A DNA stretch of 64,000 bases from positions 33,857 to 97,856 of the forward strand of contig JAUPFM010000123.1 of assembly GCA_033026295.1 (NCBI GenBank), in the 5' to 3' direction. The position numbers and the translations under genes are program-made. The notes below the pieces were generated by a model, which worked only from the letters and a program-made list of their open reading frames with translations, did no database searches and had not been told where the DNA came from. The DNA is from Channa striata (Eukaryota > Chordata > Actinopteri > Anabantiformes > Channidae). Shown here in pieces: positions 6,901-21,250 of this stretch (positions are counted from its first letter, which is position 1; every line of letters starts with the position of its first letter).

Positions 6901-9900
6901 CCTAAATCCAATCAGGAGAGACTGAAAATAAGCTTGTGGCATGTTTCCTTAAAAGACAGTAAATGCATGTAATTCAAGCATCCTTTTATGCTCATAATCG
7001 CCTTTCCTCAGCGAGAAAATGCTGTTTTGAAGCCAAGCTTGTATTTAACAATTTCTGCACAAAACTCAAATAAAACTGTGTCTGCCTTCTTATTTAGCCT
7101 AAATCCACTCAGCAGAACATATATACAAGCTTGTGGGATGTTTCCTTAAAAGACAGTAAATGCATGTAATTCAAGCATCCTTTTATGCTCATAATCGCTT
7201 TTTCTCAGCGAGAAAATGCTGTTTTAAAGCCAAGCTTGTACTGAACAATTTCTGCACCAAACTCAAATAAAACTGTGTCTGCCTTCTTATTTAGCCTCAA
7301 TCCAATCAGGAGAGACTTAAAATAAGCTTGTGGCATATTTCCTTAAAAGACAGTAAATGCATGTAATTCAAGCATCCTTTTATGCTCGCAATCGCCTTTT
7401 CTCAGCGAGAAAATGCTGTTTTGAAGCCAAGCTTGTACTGAACAATTTCTGCACCAAACTCAAATAAAACTGTGTCTGCCTTCTTATTTAGCCTAAATCC
7501 ACTCAGCAGAACAGATAAACAAGCTTGTGGGATGTTTCCTTAAAAGACAGTAAATGCATGTAATTCAAGCATCCTTTTATGCTCGCAATCGCCTTTTCTC
7601 AGCGAGAAAATGCTGTTTTGAAGCCAAGCTTGTATTTAACAATTTCTGCACAAAACTCAAATAAAACTGTGTCTGCCTTCTTATTTAGCCTAAATCCAAT
7701 CAGGAGAGACTGAAAATAAGCTTGTGGCATGTTTCCTTAAAAGACAGTAAATGCATGTAATTCAAGCATCCTTTTATGCTCGCAATCGCCTTTTCTCAGC
7801 GAGAAAATGCTGTTTTGAAGCCAAGCTTGTATTGAACAATTTCTGCACAAAACTCAAATAAAACTGTGTCTGCCTTCTTATTTAGCCTAAATCCACTCAG
7901 GAGAGACTGAAAATAAGCTTGTGGGATGTTTCCTTAAAAGACAGTAAATGCATGTAATTCAAGCATCCTTTTATGCTCGCAATCGCCTTTTCTCAGCGAG
8001 AAAATGCTGTTTTAAAGCCAAGCTTGTATTTAACAATTTCTGCACAAAACTCAAATAAAACTGTGTCTGCCTTCTTATTTAGCCTAAATCCACTCAGCAG
8101 AACATATATACAAGCTTGTGGGATGTTTCCTTAAAAGACAGTAAATGCATGTAATTCAAGCATCCTTTTATGCTCATAATCGCCTTTTCTCAGCGAGAAA
8201 ATGCTGTTTTGAAGCCAAGCTTGTATTGAACAATTTCTGCACAAAACTCAAATAAAACTGTGTCTGCCTTCTTATTTAGCCTAAATCCAATCAGGAGAGA
8301 CTGAAAATAAGCTTGTGGCATGTTTCCTTAAAAGACAGTAAATGCATGTAATTCAAGCATCCTTTTATGCTCATAATCGCTTTTTCTCAGCGAGAAAATG
8401 CTGTTTTGAAGCCAAGCTTGTACTGAAATATTTCTGCACCAAACTCAAATAAAACTGTGTCTGCCTTCTTATTTAGCCTCAATCCAATCAGGAGAGACTT
8501 AAAAAAGCTTGTGGCATATTTCCTTAAAAGACAGTAAATGCATGTAATTCAAGCATCCTTTTATGCTCGCAATCGCCTTTTCTCAGCGAGAAAATGCTGT
8601 TTTGAAGCCAAGCTTGTACTGAACAATTTCTGCACCAAACTCAAATAAAACTGTGTCTGCCTTCTTATTTAGCCTAAATCCACTCAGCAGAACAGATAAA
8701 CAAGCTTGTGGGATGTTTCCTTAAAAGACAGTAAATGCATGTAATTCAAGCATCCTTTTATGCTCGCAATCGCCTTTTCTCAGCGAGAAAATGCTGTTTT
8801 GAAGCCAAGCTTGTATTTAACAATTTCTGCACAAAACTCAAATAAAACTGTGTCTGCCTTCTTATTTAGCCTAAATCCACTCAGCAGAACATATATACAA
8901 GCTTGTGGGATGTTTCCTTAAAAGACAGTAAATGCATGTAATTCAAGCATCCTTTTATGCTCGCAATCGCCTTTTCTCAGCGAGAAAATGCTGTTTTGAA
9001 GCCAAGCTTGTATTGAACAATTTCTGCACAAAACTCAAATAAAACTGTGTCTGCCTTCTTATTTAGCCTAAATCCAATCAGGAGAGACTGAAAATAAGCT
9101 TGTGGCATGTTTCCTTAAAAGACAGTAAATGCATGTAATTCAAGCATCCTTTTATGCTCGCAATCGCCTTTCCTCAGCGAGAAAATGCTGTTTTGAAGCC
9201 AAGCTTGTATTTAACAATTTCTGCACAAAACTCAAATAAAACTGTGTCTGCCTTCTTATTTAGCCTAAATCCACTCAGCAGAACATATATACAAGCTTGT
9301 GGGATGTTTCCTTAAAAGACAGTAAATGCATGTAATTCAAGCATCCTTTTATGCTCGCAATCGCTTTTTCTCAGCGAGAAAATGCTGTTTTGAAGCCAAG
9401 CTTGTACTGAACAATTTCTGCACCAAACTCAAATAAAACTGTGTCTGCCTTCTTATTTAGCCTCAATCCAATCAGGAGAGACTTAAAATAAGCTTGTGGC
9501 ATATTTCCTTAAAAGACAGTAAATGCATGTAATTCAAGCATCCTTTTATGCTCGCAATCGCCTTTTCTCAGCGAGAAAATGCTGTTTTGAAGCCAAGCTT
9601 GTACTGAACAATTTCTGCACCAAACTCAAATAAAACTGTGTCTGCCTTCTTATTTAGCCTAAATCCACTCAGCAGAACAGATAAACAAGCTTGTGGGATG
9701 TTTCCTTAAAAGACAGTAAATGCATGTAATTCAAGCATCCTTTTATGCTCGCAATCGCCTTTTCTCAGCGAGAAAATGCTGTTTTGAAGCCAAGCTTGTA
9801 TTTAACAATTTCTGCACAAAACTCAAATAAAACTGTGTCTGCCTTCTTATTTAGCCTAAATCCAATCAGGAGAGACTGAAAATAAGCTTGTGGCATGTTT

Positions 9901-12414
9901 CCTTAAAAGACAGTAAATGCATGTAATTCAAGCATCCTTTTATGCTCGCAATCGCCTTTTCTCAGCGAGAAAATGCTGTTTTGAAGCCAAGCTTGTACTG
10001 AACAATTTCTGCACCAAACTCAAATAAAACTGTGTCTGCCTTCTTATTTAGCCTAAATCCACTCAGCAGAACAGATAAACAAGCTTGTGGGATGTTTCCT
10101 TAAAAGACAGTAAATGCATGTAATTCAAGCATCCTTTTATGCTCGCAATCGCCTTTTCTCAGCGAGAAAATGCTGTTTTGAAGCCAAGCTTGTATTTAAC
10201 AATTTCTGCACAAAACTCAAATAAAACTGTGTCTGCCTTCTTATTTAGCCTAAATCCACTCAGCAGAACATATATACAAGCTTGTGGGATGTTTCCTTAA
10301 AAGACAGTAAATGCATGTAATTCAAGCATCCTTTTATGCTCGCAATCGCCTTTTCTCAGCGAGAAAATGCTGTTTTGAAGCCAAGCTTGTATTGAACAAT
10401 TTCTGCACAAAACTCAAATAAAACTGTGTCTGCCTTCTTATTTAGCCTAAATCCAATCAGGAGAGACTGAAAATAAGCTTGTGGCATGTTTCCTTAAAAG
10501 ACAGTAAATGCATGTAATTCAAGCATCCTTTTATGCTCGCAATCGCCTTTTCTCAGCGAGAAAATGCTGTTTTGAAGCCAAGCTTGTATTGAACAATTTC
10601 TGCACAAAACTCAAATAAAACTGTGTCTGCCTTCTTATTTAGCCTAAATCCAATCAGGAGAGACTGAAAATAAGCTTGTGGCATGTTTCCTTAAAGACAG
10701 TAAATGCATGTAATTCAAGCATCCTTTTATGCTCGCAATCGCCTTTCCTCAGCGAGAAAATGCTGTTTTGAAGCCAAGCTTGTATTTAACAATTTCTGCA
10801 CAAAACTCAAATAAAACTGTGTCTGCCTTCTTATTTAGCCTAAATCCACTCAGGAGAGACTGAAAATAAGCTTTTGGGATGTTTCCTTAAAAGACAGTAA
10901 ATGCATGTAATTCAAGCATCCTTTTATGCTCGCAATCGCCTTTTCTCAGCGAGAAAATGCTGTTTTGAAGCCAAGCTTGTATTGAACAATTTCTGCACAA
11001 AACTCAAATAAAACTGTGTCTGCCTTCTTATTTAGCCTAAATCCAATCAGGAGAGACTGAAAATAAGCTTGTGGCATGTTTCCTTAAAAGACAGTAAATG
11101 CATGTAATTCAAGCATCCTTTTATGCTCGCAATCGCCTTTTCTCAGCGAGAAAATGCTGTTTTGAAGCCAAGCTTGTATTGAACAATTTCTGCACAAAAC
11201 TCAAATAAAACTGTGTCTGCCTTCTTATTTAGCCTAAATCCAATCAGGAGAGACTGAAAATAAGCTTGTGGCATGTTTCCTTAAAAGACAGTAAATGCAT
11301 GTAATTCAAGCATCCTTTTATGCTCGCAATCGCTTTTTCTCAGCGAGAAAATGCTGTTTTGAAGCCAAGCTTGTACTGAACAATTTCTGCACCAAACTCA
11401 AATAAAACTGTGTCTGCCTTCTTATTTAGCCTCAATCCAATCAGGAGAGACTTAAAATAAGCTTGTGGCATATTTCCTTAAAAGACAGTAAATGCATGTA
11501 AGTCAAGCATCCTTTTATGCTCGCAATCGCCTTTTCTCAGCGAGAAAATGCTGTTTTGAAGCCAAGCTTGTACTAAACAATTTCTGCACCAAACTCAAAT
11601 AAAACTGTGTCTGCCTTCTTATTTAGCCTAAATCCACTCAGCAGAACAGATAAACAAGCTTGTGGGATGTTTCCTTAAAAGACAGTAAATGCATGTAATT
11701 CAAGCATCCTTTTATGCTCGCAATCGCCTTTTCTCAGCGAGAAAATGCTGTTTTGAAGCCAAGCTTGTATTTAACAATTTCTGCACAAAACTCAAATAAA
11801 ACTGTGTCTGCCTTCTTATTTAGCCTAAATCCAATCAGGAGAGACTGAAAATAAGCTTGTGGCATGTTTCCTTAAAAGACAGTAAATGCATGTAATTCAA
11901 GCATCCTTTTATGCTCGCAATCGCCTTTCCTCAGCGAGAAAATGCTGTTTTGAAGCCAAGCTTGTATTTAACAATTTCTGCACAAAACTCAAATAAAACT
12001 GTGTCTGCCTTCTTATTTAGCCTAAATCCAATCAGGAGAGACTGAAAATAAGCTTGTGGCATGTTTCCTTAAAAGACAGTAAATGCATGTAATTCAAGCA
12101 TCCTTTTATGCTCGCAATCGCCTTTTCTCAGCGAGAAAATGCTGTTTTGAAGCCAAGCTTGTATTTAACAATTTCTGCACAAAACTCAAATAAAACTGTG
12201 TCTGCCTTCTTATTTAGCCTAAATCCAATCAGGAGAGACTGAAAATAAGCTTGTGGCATGTTTCCTTAAAAGACAGTAAATGCATGTAATTCAAGCATCC
12301 TTTTATGCTCGCAATCGCTTTTTCTCAGCGAGAAAATGCTGTTTTGAAGCCAAGCTTGTACTGAACAATTTCTGCACCAAACTCAAATAAAACTGTGTCT
12401 GCCTTCTTATTTAG
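3949..12414 (+). repeat. HOR domain dominated by ~985-bp pentamers
   Basis: The marker monomer (CCTCAATCC, usually with GACTTAAAA and GGCATATTTCC; the 5326 copy has GACTGAAAA and GGCATGTTTCC instead) recurs at 3949, 4538, 5326, 6311, 7295, 8477, 9461, 11430 and 12415. Spacings are 3, 4, 5, 5, 6, 5, 10 and 5 monomers, so 984-985 bp (5 x 197) is the most frequent. The monomer after the marker usually carries CAGCAGAACAGATAAAC and is followed by three monomers of the ATATATAC or CAATCAGG type. Local gains and losses of whole monomers explain the other spacings. Confidence 0.85.
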
Positions 12415-15400
12415 CCTCAATCCAATCAGGAGAGACTTAAAATAAGCTTGTGGCATATTTCCTTAAAAGACAGTAAATGCATGTAAGTCAAGCATCCTTT
12501 TATGCTCGCAATCGCCTTTTCTCAGCGAGAAAATGCTGTTTTAAAGCCAAGCTTGTACTAAACAATTTCTGCACCAAACTCAAATAAAACTGTGTCTGCC
12601 TTCTTATTTAGCCTAAATCCACTCAGCAGAACAGATAAACAAGATTGTGGGATGTTTCCTTAAAAGACAGTAAATGCATGTAATTCAAGCATCCTTTTAT
12701 GCTCGCAATCGCCTTTTCTCAGCGAGAAAATGCTGTTTTGAAGCCAAGCTTGTATTGAACAATTTCTGCACAAAACTCAAATAAAACTGTGTCTGCCTTC
12801 TTATTTAGCCTAAATCCACTCAGCAGAACATATATACAAGCTTGTGGGATGTTTCCTTAAAAGACAGTAAATGCATGTAATTCAAGCATCCTTTTATGCT
12901 CGCAATCGCCTTTTCTCAGCGAGAAAATGCTGTTTTGAAGCCAAGCTTGTATTGAACAATTTCTGCACAAAACTCAAATAAAACTGTGTCTGCCTTCTTT
13001 TTAGCCTAAATCCAATCAGGAGAGACTGAAAATAAGCTTGTGGCATGTTTCCTTAAAAGACAGTAAATGCATGTAATTCAAGCATCCTTTTATGCTCGCA
13101 ATCGCCTTTTCTCAGCGAGAAAATGCTGTTTTGAAGCCAAGCTTGTACTGAACAATTTCTGCACCAAACTCAAATAAAACTGTGTCTGCCTTCTTATTTA
13201 GCCTAAATCCACTCAGCAGAACATATAAACAAGCTTGTGGGATGTTTCCTTAAAAGACAGTAAATGCATGTAATTCAAGCATCCTTTTATGCTCGCAATC
13301 GCCTTTTCTCAGCGAGAAAATGCTGTTTTGAAGCCAAGCTTGTATTTAACAATTTCTGCACAAAACTCAAATAAAACTGTGTCTGCCTTCTTATTTAGCC
13401 TAAATCCACTCAGCAGAACATATATACAAGCTTGTGGGATGTTTCCTTAAAAGACAGTAAATGCATGTAATTCAAGCATCCTTTTATGCTCGCAATCGCC
13501 TTTTCTCAGCGAGAAAATGCTGTTTTGAAGCCAAGCTTGTATTGAACAATTTCTGCACAAAACTCAAATAAAACTGTGTCTGCCTTCTTTTTAGCCTAAA
13601 TCCAATCAGGAGAGACTGAAAATAAGCTTGTGGCATGTTTCCTTAAAAGACAGTAAATGCATGTAATTCAAGCATCCTTTTATGCTCGCAATCGCCTTTT
13701 CTCAGCGAGAAAATGCTGTTTTGAAGCCAAGCTTGTATTTAACAATTTCTGCACAAAACTCAAATAAAACTGTGTCTGCCTTCTTATTTAGCCTAAATCC
13801 AATCAGGAGAGACTGAAAATAAGCTTGTGGCATGTTTCCTTAAAAGACAGTAAATGCATGTAATTCAAGCATCCTTTTATGCTCGCAATCGCTTTTTCTC
13901 AGCGAGAAAATGCTGTTTTGAAGCCAAGCTTGTACTGAACAATTTCTGCACCAAACTCAAATAAAACTGTGTCTGCCTTCTTATTTAGCCTCAATCCAAT
14001 CAGGAGAGACTTAAAATAAGCTTGTGGCATATTTCCTTAAAAGACAGTAAATGCATGTAAGTCAAGCATCCTTTTATGCTCGCAATCGCCTTTTCTCAGC
14101 GAGAAAATGCTGTTTGAAGCCAAGCTTGTACTAAACAATTTCTGCACCAAACTCAAATAAAACTGTGTCTGCCTTCTTATTTAGCCTAAATCCACTCAGC
14201 AGAACAGATAAACAAGATTGTGGATGTTTCCTTAAAAGACAGTAAATGCATGTAATTCAAGCATCCTTTTATGCTCGCAATCGCCTTTTCTCAGCGAGAA
14301 AATGCTGTTTTGAAGCCAAGCTTGTATTGAACAATTTCTGCACAAAACTCAAATAAAACTGTGTCTGCCTTCTTATTTAGCCTAAATCCACTCAGCAGAA
14401 CATATATACAAGCTTGTGGGATGTTTCCTTAAAAGACAGTAAATGCATGTAATTCAAGCATCCTTTTATGCTCGCAATCGCCTTTTCTCAGCGAGAAAAT
14501 GCTGTTTTGAAGCCAAGCTTGTATTGAACAATTTCTGCACAAAACTCAAATAAAACTGTGTCTGCCTTCTTTTTTAGCCTAAATCCAATCAGGAGAGACT
14601 GAAAATAAGCTTGTGGCATGTTTCCTTAAAAGACAGTAAATGCATGTAATTCAAGCATCCTTTTATGCTCGCAATCGCCTTTTCTCAGCGAGAAAATGCT
14701 GTTTTGAAGCCAAGCTTGTACTGAACAATTTCTGCACCAAACTCAAATAAAACTGTGTCTGCCTTCTTATTTAGCCTAAATCCACTCAGCAGAACATATA
14801 AACAAGCTTGTGGGATGTTTCCTTAAAAGACAGTAAATGCATGTAATTCAAGCATCCTTTTATGCTCGCAATCGCCTTTTCTCAGCGAGAAAATGCTGTT
14901 TTGAAGCCAAGCTTGTATTTAACAATTTCTGCACAAAACTCAAATAAAACTGTGTCTGCCTTCTTATTTAGCCTAAATCCACTCAGCAGAACATATATAC
15001 AAGCTTGTGGATGTTTCCTTAAAAGACAGTAAATGCATGTAATTCAAGCATCCTTTTATGCTCGCAATCGCCTTTTCTCAGCGAGAAAATGCTGTTTTGA
15101 AGCCAAGCTTGTATTGAACAATTTCTGCACAAAACTCAAATAAAACTGTGTCTGCCTTCTTTTTAGCCTAAATCCAATCAGGAGAGACTGAAAATAAGCT
15201 TGTGGCATGTTTCCTTAAAAGACAGTAAATGCATGTAATTCAAGCATCCTTTTATGCTCGCAATCGCCTTTTCTCAGCGAGAAAATGCTGTTTTGAAGCC
15301 AAGCTTGTATTTAACAATTTCTGCACAAAACTCAAATAAAACTGTGTCTGCCTTCTTATTTAGCCTAAATCCAATCAGGAGAGACTGAAAATAAGCTTGT

Positions 15401-15560
15401 GGCATGTTTCCTTAAAAGACAGTAAATGCATGTAATTCAAGCATCCTTTTATGCTCGCAATCGCTTTTTCTCAGCGAGAAAATGCTGTTTTGAAGCCAAG
15501 CTTGTACTGAACAATTTCTGCACCAAACTCAAATAAAACTGTGTCTGCCTTCTTATTTAG
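12415..15560 (+). repeat. Tandem pair of ~1,573-bp octamer HORs
   Basis: Marker monomers at 12415, 13989 and 15561 are 1,574 and 1,572 bp apart. Both octamers show the same order of monomer types: marker, AGATAAAC, ATATATAC, CAATCAGG, ATATAAAC, ATATATAC, CAATCAGG, CAATCAGG. Both have the CTTCTTTTTAGCC-type deletion or change in equivalent monomers (about 13000 and 14570; about 13590 and 15160). Both also carry AAGATTGTGG in place of a HindIII site in the second monomer (about 12642 and 14215). Confidence 0.85.
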
Positions 15561-18500
15561 CCTCAATCCAATCAGGAGAGACTTAAAATAAGCTTGTGGC
15601 ATATTTCCTTAAAAGACAGTAAATGCATGTAAGTCAAGCATCCTTTTATGCTCGCAATCGCCTTTTCTCAGCGAGAAAATGCTGTTTTGAAGCCAAGCTT
15701 GTACTGAACAATTTCTGCACCAAACTCAAATAAAACTGTGTCTGCCTTCTTATTTAGCCTAAATCCACTCAGCAGAACATATAAACAAGCTTGTGGGATG
15801 TTTCCTTAAAAGACAGTAAATGCATGTAATTCAAGCATCCTTTTATGCTCGCAATCGCCTTTTCTCAGCGAGAAAATGCTGTTTTGAAGCCAAGCTTGTA
15901 TTTAACAATTTCTGCACAAAACTCAAATAAAACTGTGTCTGCCTTCTTATTTAGCCTAAATCCACTCAGCAGAACATATATACAAGCTTGTGGGATGTTT
16001 CCTTAAAAGACAGTAAATGCATGTAATTCAAGCATCCTTTTATGCTCGCAATCGCCTTTTCTCAGCGAGAAAATGCTGTTTTGAAGCCAAGCTTGTATTG
16101 AACAATTTCTGCACAAAACTCAAATAAAACTGTGTCTGCCTTCTTATTTAGCCTAAATCCAATCAGGAGAGACTGAAAATAAGCTTGTGGCATGTTTCCT
16201 TAAAAGACAGTAAATGCATGTAATTCAAGCATCCTTTTATGCTCATAATCGCCTTTTCTCAGCGAGAAAATGCTGTTTTGAAGCCAAGCTTGTATTGAAC
16301 AATTTCTGCACAAAACTCAAATAAAACTGTGTCTGCCTTCTTATTTAGCCTAAATCCAATCAGGAGAGACTGAAAATAAGCTTGTGGCATGTTTCCTTAA
16401 AAGACAGTAAATGCATGTAATTCAAGCATCCTTTTATGCTCGCAATCGCTTTTTCTCAGCGAGAAAATGCTGTTTTAAGCCAAGCTTGTACTGAACAATT
16501 TCTGCACCAAACTCAAATAAAACTGTGTCTGCCTTCTTATTTAGCCTCAATCCAATCAGGAGAGACTTAAAATAAGCTTGTGGCATATTTCCTTAAAAGA
16601 CAGTAAATGCATGTAAGTCAAGCATCCTTTTATGCTCGCAATCGCCTTTTCTCAGCGAGAAAATGCTGTTTTGAAGCCAAGCTTGTACTAAACAATTTCT
16701 GCACCAAACTCAAATAAAACTGTGTCTGCCTTCTTATTTAGCCTAAATCCACTCAGCAGAACAGATAAACAAGCTTGTGGGATGTTTCCTTAAAAGACAG
16801 TAAATGCATGTAATTCAAGCATCCTTTTATGCTCGCAATCGCCTTTTCTCAGCGAGAAAATGCTGTTTTAAAGCCAAGCTTGTATTGAACAATTTCTGCA
16901 CAAAACTCAAATAAAACTGTGTCTGCCTTCTTATTTAGCCTAAATCCAATCAGGAGAGACTGAAAATAAGCTTGTGGCATGTTTCCTTAAAAGACAGTAA
17001 ATGCATGTAATTCAAGCATCCTTTTATGCTCGCAATCGCCTTTCCTCAGCGAGAAAATGCTGTTTTGAAGCCAAGCTTGTATTTAACAATTTCTGCACAA
17101 AACTCAAATAAAACTGTGTCTGCCTTCTTATTTAGCCTAAATCCAATCAGGAGAGACTGAAAATAAGCTTGTGGCATGTTTCCTTAAAAGACAGTAAATG
17201 CATGTAATTCAAGCATCCTTTTATGCTCGCAATCGCCTTTTCTCAGCGAGAAAATGCTGTTTTAAAGCCAAGCTTGTATTTAACAATTTCTGCACAAAAC
17301 TCAAATAAAACTGTGTCTGCCTTCTTATTTAGCCTAAATCCAATCAGGAGAGACTGAAAATAAGCTTGTGGCATGTTTCCTTAAAAGACAGTAAATGCAT
17401 GTAATTCAAGCATCCTTTTATGCTCGCAATCGCTTTTTCTCAGCGAGAAAATGCTGTTTTGAAGCCAAGCTTGTACTGAACAATTTCTGCACCAAACTCA
17501 AATAAAACTGTGTCTGCCTTCTTATTTAGCCTCAATCCAATCAGGAGAGACTTAAAATAAGCTTGTGGCATATTTCCTTAAAAGACAGTAAATGCATGTA
17601 AGTCAAGCATCCTTTTATGCTCGCAATCGCCTTTTCTCAGCGAGAAAATGCTGTTTTGAAGCCAAGCTTGTACTAAACAATTTCTGCACCAAACTCAAAT
17701 AAAACTGTGTCTGCCTTCTTATTTAGCCTAAATCCACTCAGCAGAACAGATAAACAAGCTTGTGGATGTTTCCTTAAAAGACAGTAAATGCATGTAATTC
17801 AAGCATCCTTTTATGCTCATAATCGCCTTTTCTCAGCGAGAAAATGCTGTTTTGAAGCCAAGCTTGTATTGAACAATTTCTGCACAAAACTCAAATAAAA
17901 CTGTGTCTGCCTTCTTATTTAGCCTAAATCCAATCAGGAGAGACTGAAAATAAGCTTGTGGCATGTTTCCTTAAAAGACAGTAAATGCATGTAATTCAAG
18001 CATCCTTTTATGCTCATGCAATCGCCTTTTCTCAGCGAGAAAATGCTGTTTTGAAGCCAAGCTTGTATTTAACAATTTCTGCACAAAACTCAAATAAAAC
18101 TGTGTCTGCCTTCTTATTTAGCCTAAATCCACTCAGCAGAACATATATACAAGCTTGTGGGATGTTTCCTTAAAAGACAGTAAATGCATGTAATTCAAGC
18201 ATCCTTTTATGCTCGCAATCGCCTTTTCTCAGCGAGAAAATGCTGTTTTGAAGCCAAGCTTGTATTGAACAATTTCTGCACAAAACTCAAATAAAACTGT
18301 GTCTGCCTTCTTATTTAGCCTAAATCCACTCAGGAGAGACTGAAAATAAGCTTGTGGCATGTTTCCTTAAAAGACAGTAAATGCATGTAATTCAAGCATC
18401 CTTTTATGCTCGCAATCGCCTTTTCTCAGCGAGAAAATGCTGTTTTGAAGCCAAGCTTGTATTGAACAATTTCTGCACAAAACTCAAATAAAACTGTGTC

Positions 18501-19200
18501 TGCCTTCTTATTTAGCCTAAATCCAATCAGGAGAGACTGAAAATAAGCTTGTGGCATGTTTCCTTAAAAGACAGTAAATGCATGTAATTCAAGCATCCTT
18601 TTATGCTCGCAATCGCCTTTCCTCAGCGAGAAAATGCTGTTTTGAAGCCAAGCTTGTATTTAACAATTTCTGCACAAAACTCAAATAAAACTGTGTCTGC
18701 CTTCTTATTTAGCCTAAATCCACTCAGCAGAACATATATACAAGCTTGTGGATGTTTCCTTAAAAGACAGTAAATGCATGTAATTCAAGCATCCTTTTAT
18801 GCTCGCAATCGCCTTTTCTCAGCGAGAAAATGCTGTTTTGAAGCCAAGCTTGTATTGAACAATTTCTGCACAAAACTCAAATAAAACTGTGTCTGCCTTC
18901 TTTTTAGCCTAAACCAATCAGGAGAGACTGAAAATAAGCTTGTGGCATGTTTCCTTAAAAGACAGTAAATGCATGTAATTCAAGCATCCTTTTATGCTCT
19001 TAATCGCCTTTTCTCAGCGAGAAAATGCTGTTTTAAGCCAAGCTTGTATTTAACAATTTCTGCACAAAACTCAAATAAAACTGTGTCTGCCTTCTTATTT
19101 AGCCTAAATCCACTCAGCAGAACATATATACAAGCTTGTGGGATGTTTCCTTAAAAGACAGTAAATGCATGTAATTCAAGCATCCTTTTATGCTCGCAAT
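15561..19200 (+). repeat. Pentamer HORs resume, then mixed monomers
   Basis: Marker monomers at 15561, 16545 and 17530 restore the 984-985-bp pentamer spacing. After 17.8 kb the marker disappears for about 4.1 kb and the order becomes irregular. Frames of about 60 codons at 17985-18173 and 18969-19154 are by-products of single-base differences in the repeat and are not annotated as genes. Confidence 0.8.
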
Positions 19201-21250
19201 CGCCTTTTCTCAGCGAGAAAATGCTGTTTTGAATCAAGCTTGTATTGAACAATTTCTGCACAAAACTCAAATAAAACTGTGTCTGCCTTCTTATTTAGCC
19301 TAAATCCAATCAGGAGAGACTGAAAATAAGCTTGTGGCATGTTTCCTTAAAAGACAGTAAATGCATGTAATTCAAGCATCCTTTCATGCTCGCAATCGCT
19401 TTTTCTCAGCGAGAAAATGCTGTTTTGAAGCCAAGCTTGTACTGAACAATTTCTGCACCAAACTCAAATAAAACTGTGTCTGCCTTCTTATTTAGCCTAA
19501 ATCCAATCAGGAGAGACTTAAAATAAGCTTGTGGCATATTTCCTTAAAAGACAGTAAATGCATGTAATTCAAGCAACCTTTTATGCTCGCAATCGCTTTT
19601 TCTCAGCGAGAAAATGCTGTTTTGAAGGCAAGCTTGTATTGAACAATTTCTGCACCAAACTCAAATAAAACAATGTCTGCCTTCTTATTTAGCCTAAATC
19701 CACTCAGCAGAACATATACACAAGCTTGTGGGATGTTTCCTTAAAAGACAGAAAATGCTTGTAATTCAAGCATCCTTTTATGCTCGCAATCGCCTTTTCT
19801 CAGTGAGAAAATGCTGTTTTGAAGCCAAGCTTGTATATAACAATTTCTGCACCAAACTCAAATAAAACTGTGTCTGCCTTCTTATTTAGCCTAAATCCAC
19901 TCAGCAGAACATATATACAAGCTTGTGGGATGTTTCCTTAAAAGACAGTAAATGCTTGTAATTCAAGCATCCTTTATGCTCGCAATCGCCTTTTCTCAGC
20001 GAGAAAATGCTGTTTTGAAGCCAAGCTTGTATTGAACAATTTCTGCACAAAACTCAAATAAAACTGTGTCTGCCTTCTTATTTAGCCTAAATCAACTCAG
20101 CAGAACATATAAACAAGCTTGTGGGATGTTTCCTTAAAAGACAGTAAATGCATGTAATTCAAGCATCCTTTTATGCTCAATCGCCTTTTCTCAGCGAGAA
20201 ACTGCTGTTTTGAAGCCAAGCTTGTATTTAACAATTTCTGCACAAAACTCAAATAAAACTGTGTCTGCCTTCTTATTTAGCCTAAATCCACTCAGCAGAA
20301 CATATATACAAGCTTGTGGGATGTTTCCTTAAAAGACAGTAAATGCATGTAATTCAAGCATCCTTTTATGCTCGCAATCGCCTTTTCTCAGCGAGAAAAT
20401 GCTGTTTTGAAGCCAAGCTTGTATTGAACAATTTCTGCACAAAACTCAAATAAAACTGTGTCTGCCTTCTTATTTAGCCTAAATCCACTCAGGAGAGACT
20501 GAAAATAAGCTTGTGGGATGTTTCCTTAAAAGACAGTAAATGCATGTAATTCAAGCATCTTTTATGCTCATAATCGCCTTTTCTCAGCGAGAAAATGCTG
20601 TTTTGAAGCCAAGCTTGTACTGAACAATTTCTGCACCAAACTCAAATAAAACTGTGTCTGCCTTCTTATTTAGCCTAAATCCACTCAGCAGAACATATAA
20701 ACAAGCTTGTGGGATGTTTCCTTAAAAGACAGTAAATGCATGTAATTCAAGCATCCTTTTATGCTCGCAATCGCCTTTTCTCAGCGAGAAAATGCTGTTT
20801 TGAAGCCAAGCTTGTATTGAACAATTTCTGCACAAAACTCAAATAAAACTGTGTCTGCCTTCTTATTTAGCCTAAATCCACTCAGCAGAACATATATACA
20901 AGCTTGTGGGATGTTTCCTTAAAAGAGAGTAAATGCATGTAATTCAAGCATCCTTTTATGCTCGCAATCGCCTTTTCTCAGCGAGAAAATGCTGTTTTGA
21001 AGCCAAGCCTGTATTGAACAATTTCTGCACAAAACTCAAATAAAACAATGTCTGCCTTCTTATTTAGCCTAAATCCACTCAGCAGAACATATACACAAGC
21101 TTGTGGGATGTTTCCTTAAAAGACAGAAAATGCTTGTAATTCAAGCATCCTTTTATGCTCGCAATCGCCTTTTCTCAGTGAGAAAATGCTGTTTTGAAGC
21201 CAAGCTTGTACTGAACAATTTCTGCACCAAACTCAAATAAAACTGTGTCT
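19201..21250 (+). repeat. Distinct HOR block with one heptamer and a founder marker cassette
   Basis: The block opens with GAATCAAGCTTG (about 19231) and CCTTTCATGCTCGC (about 19381). It continues with GAAGGCAAGCTTG, AAAACAATGTCTGCC (about 19671), GACAGAAAATGCTTG and CAGTGAGAAAATG. AAAACAATGTCTGCC returns at about 21047, seven monomers later. The same ordered cassette reappears near 27.50, 34.58 and 38.92 kb. Confidence 0.8.
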
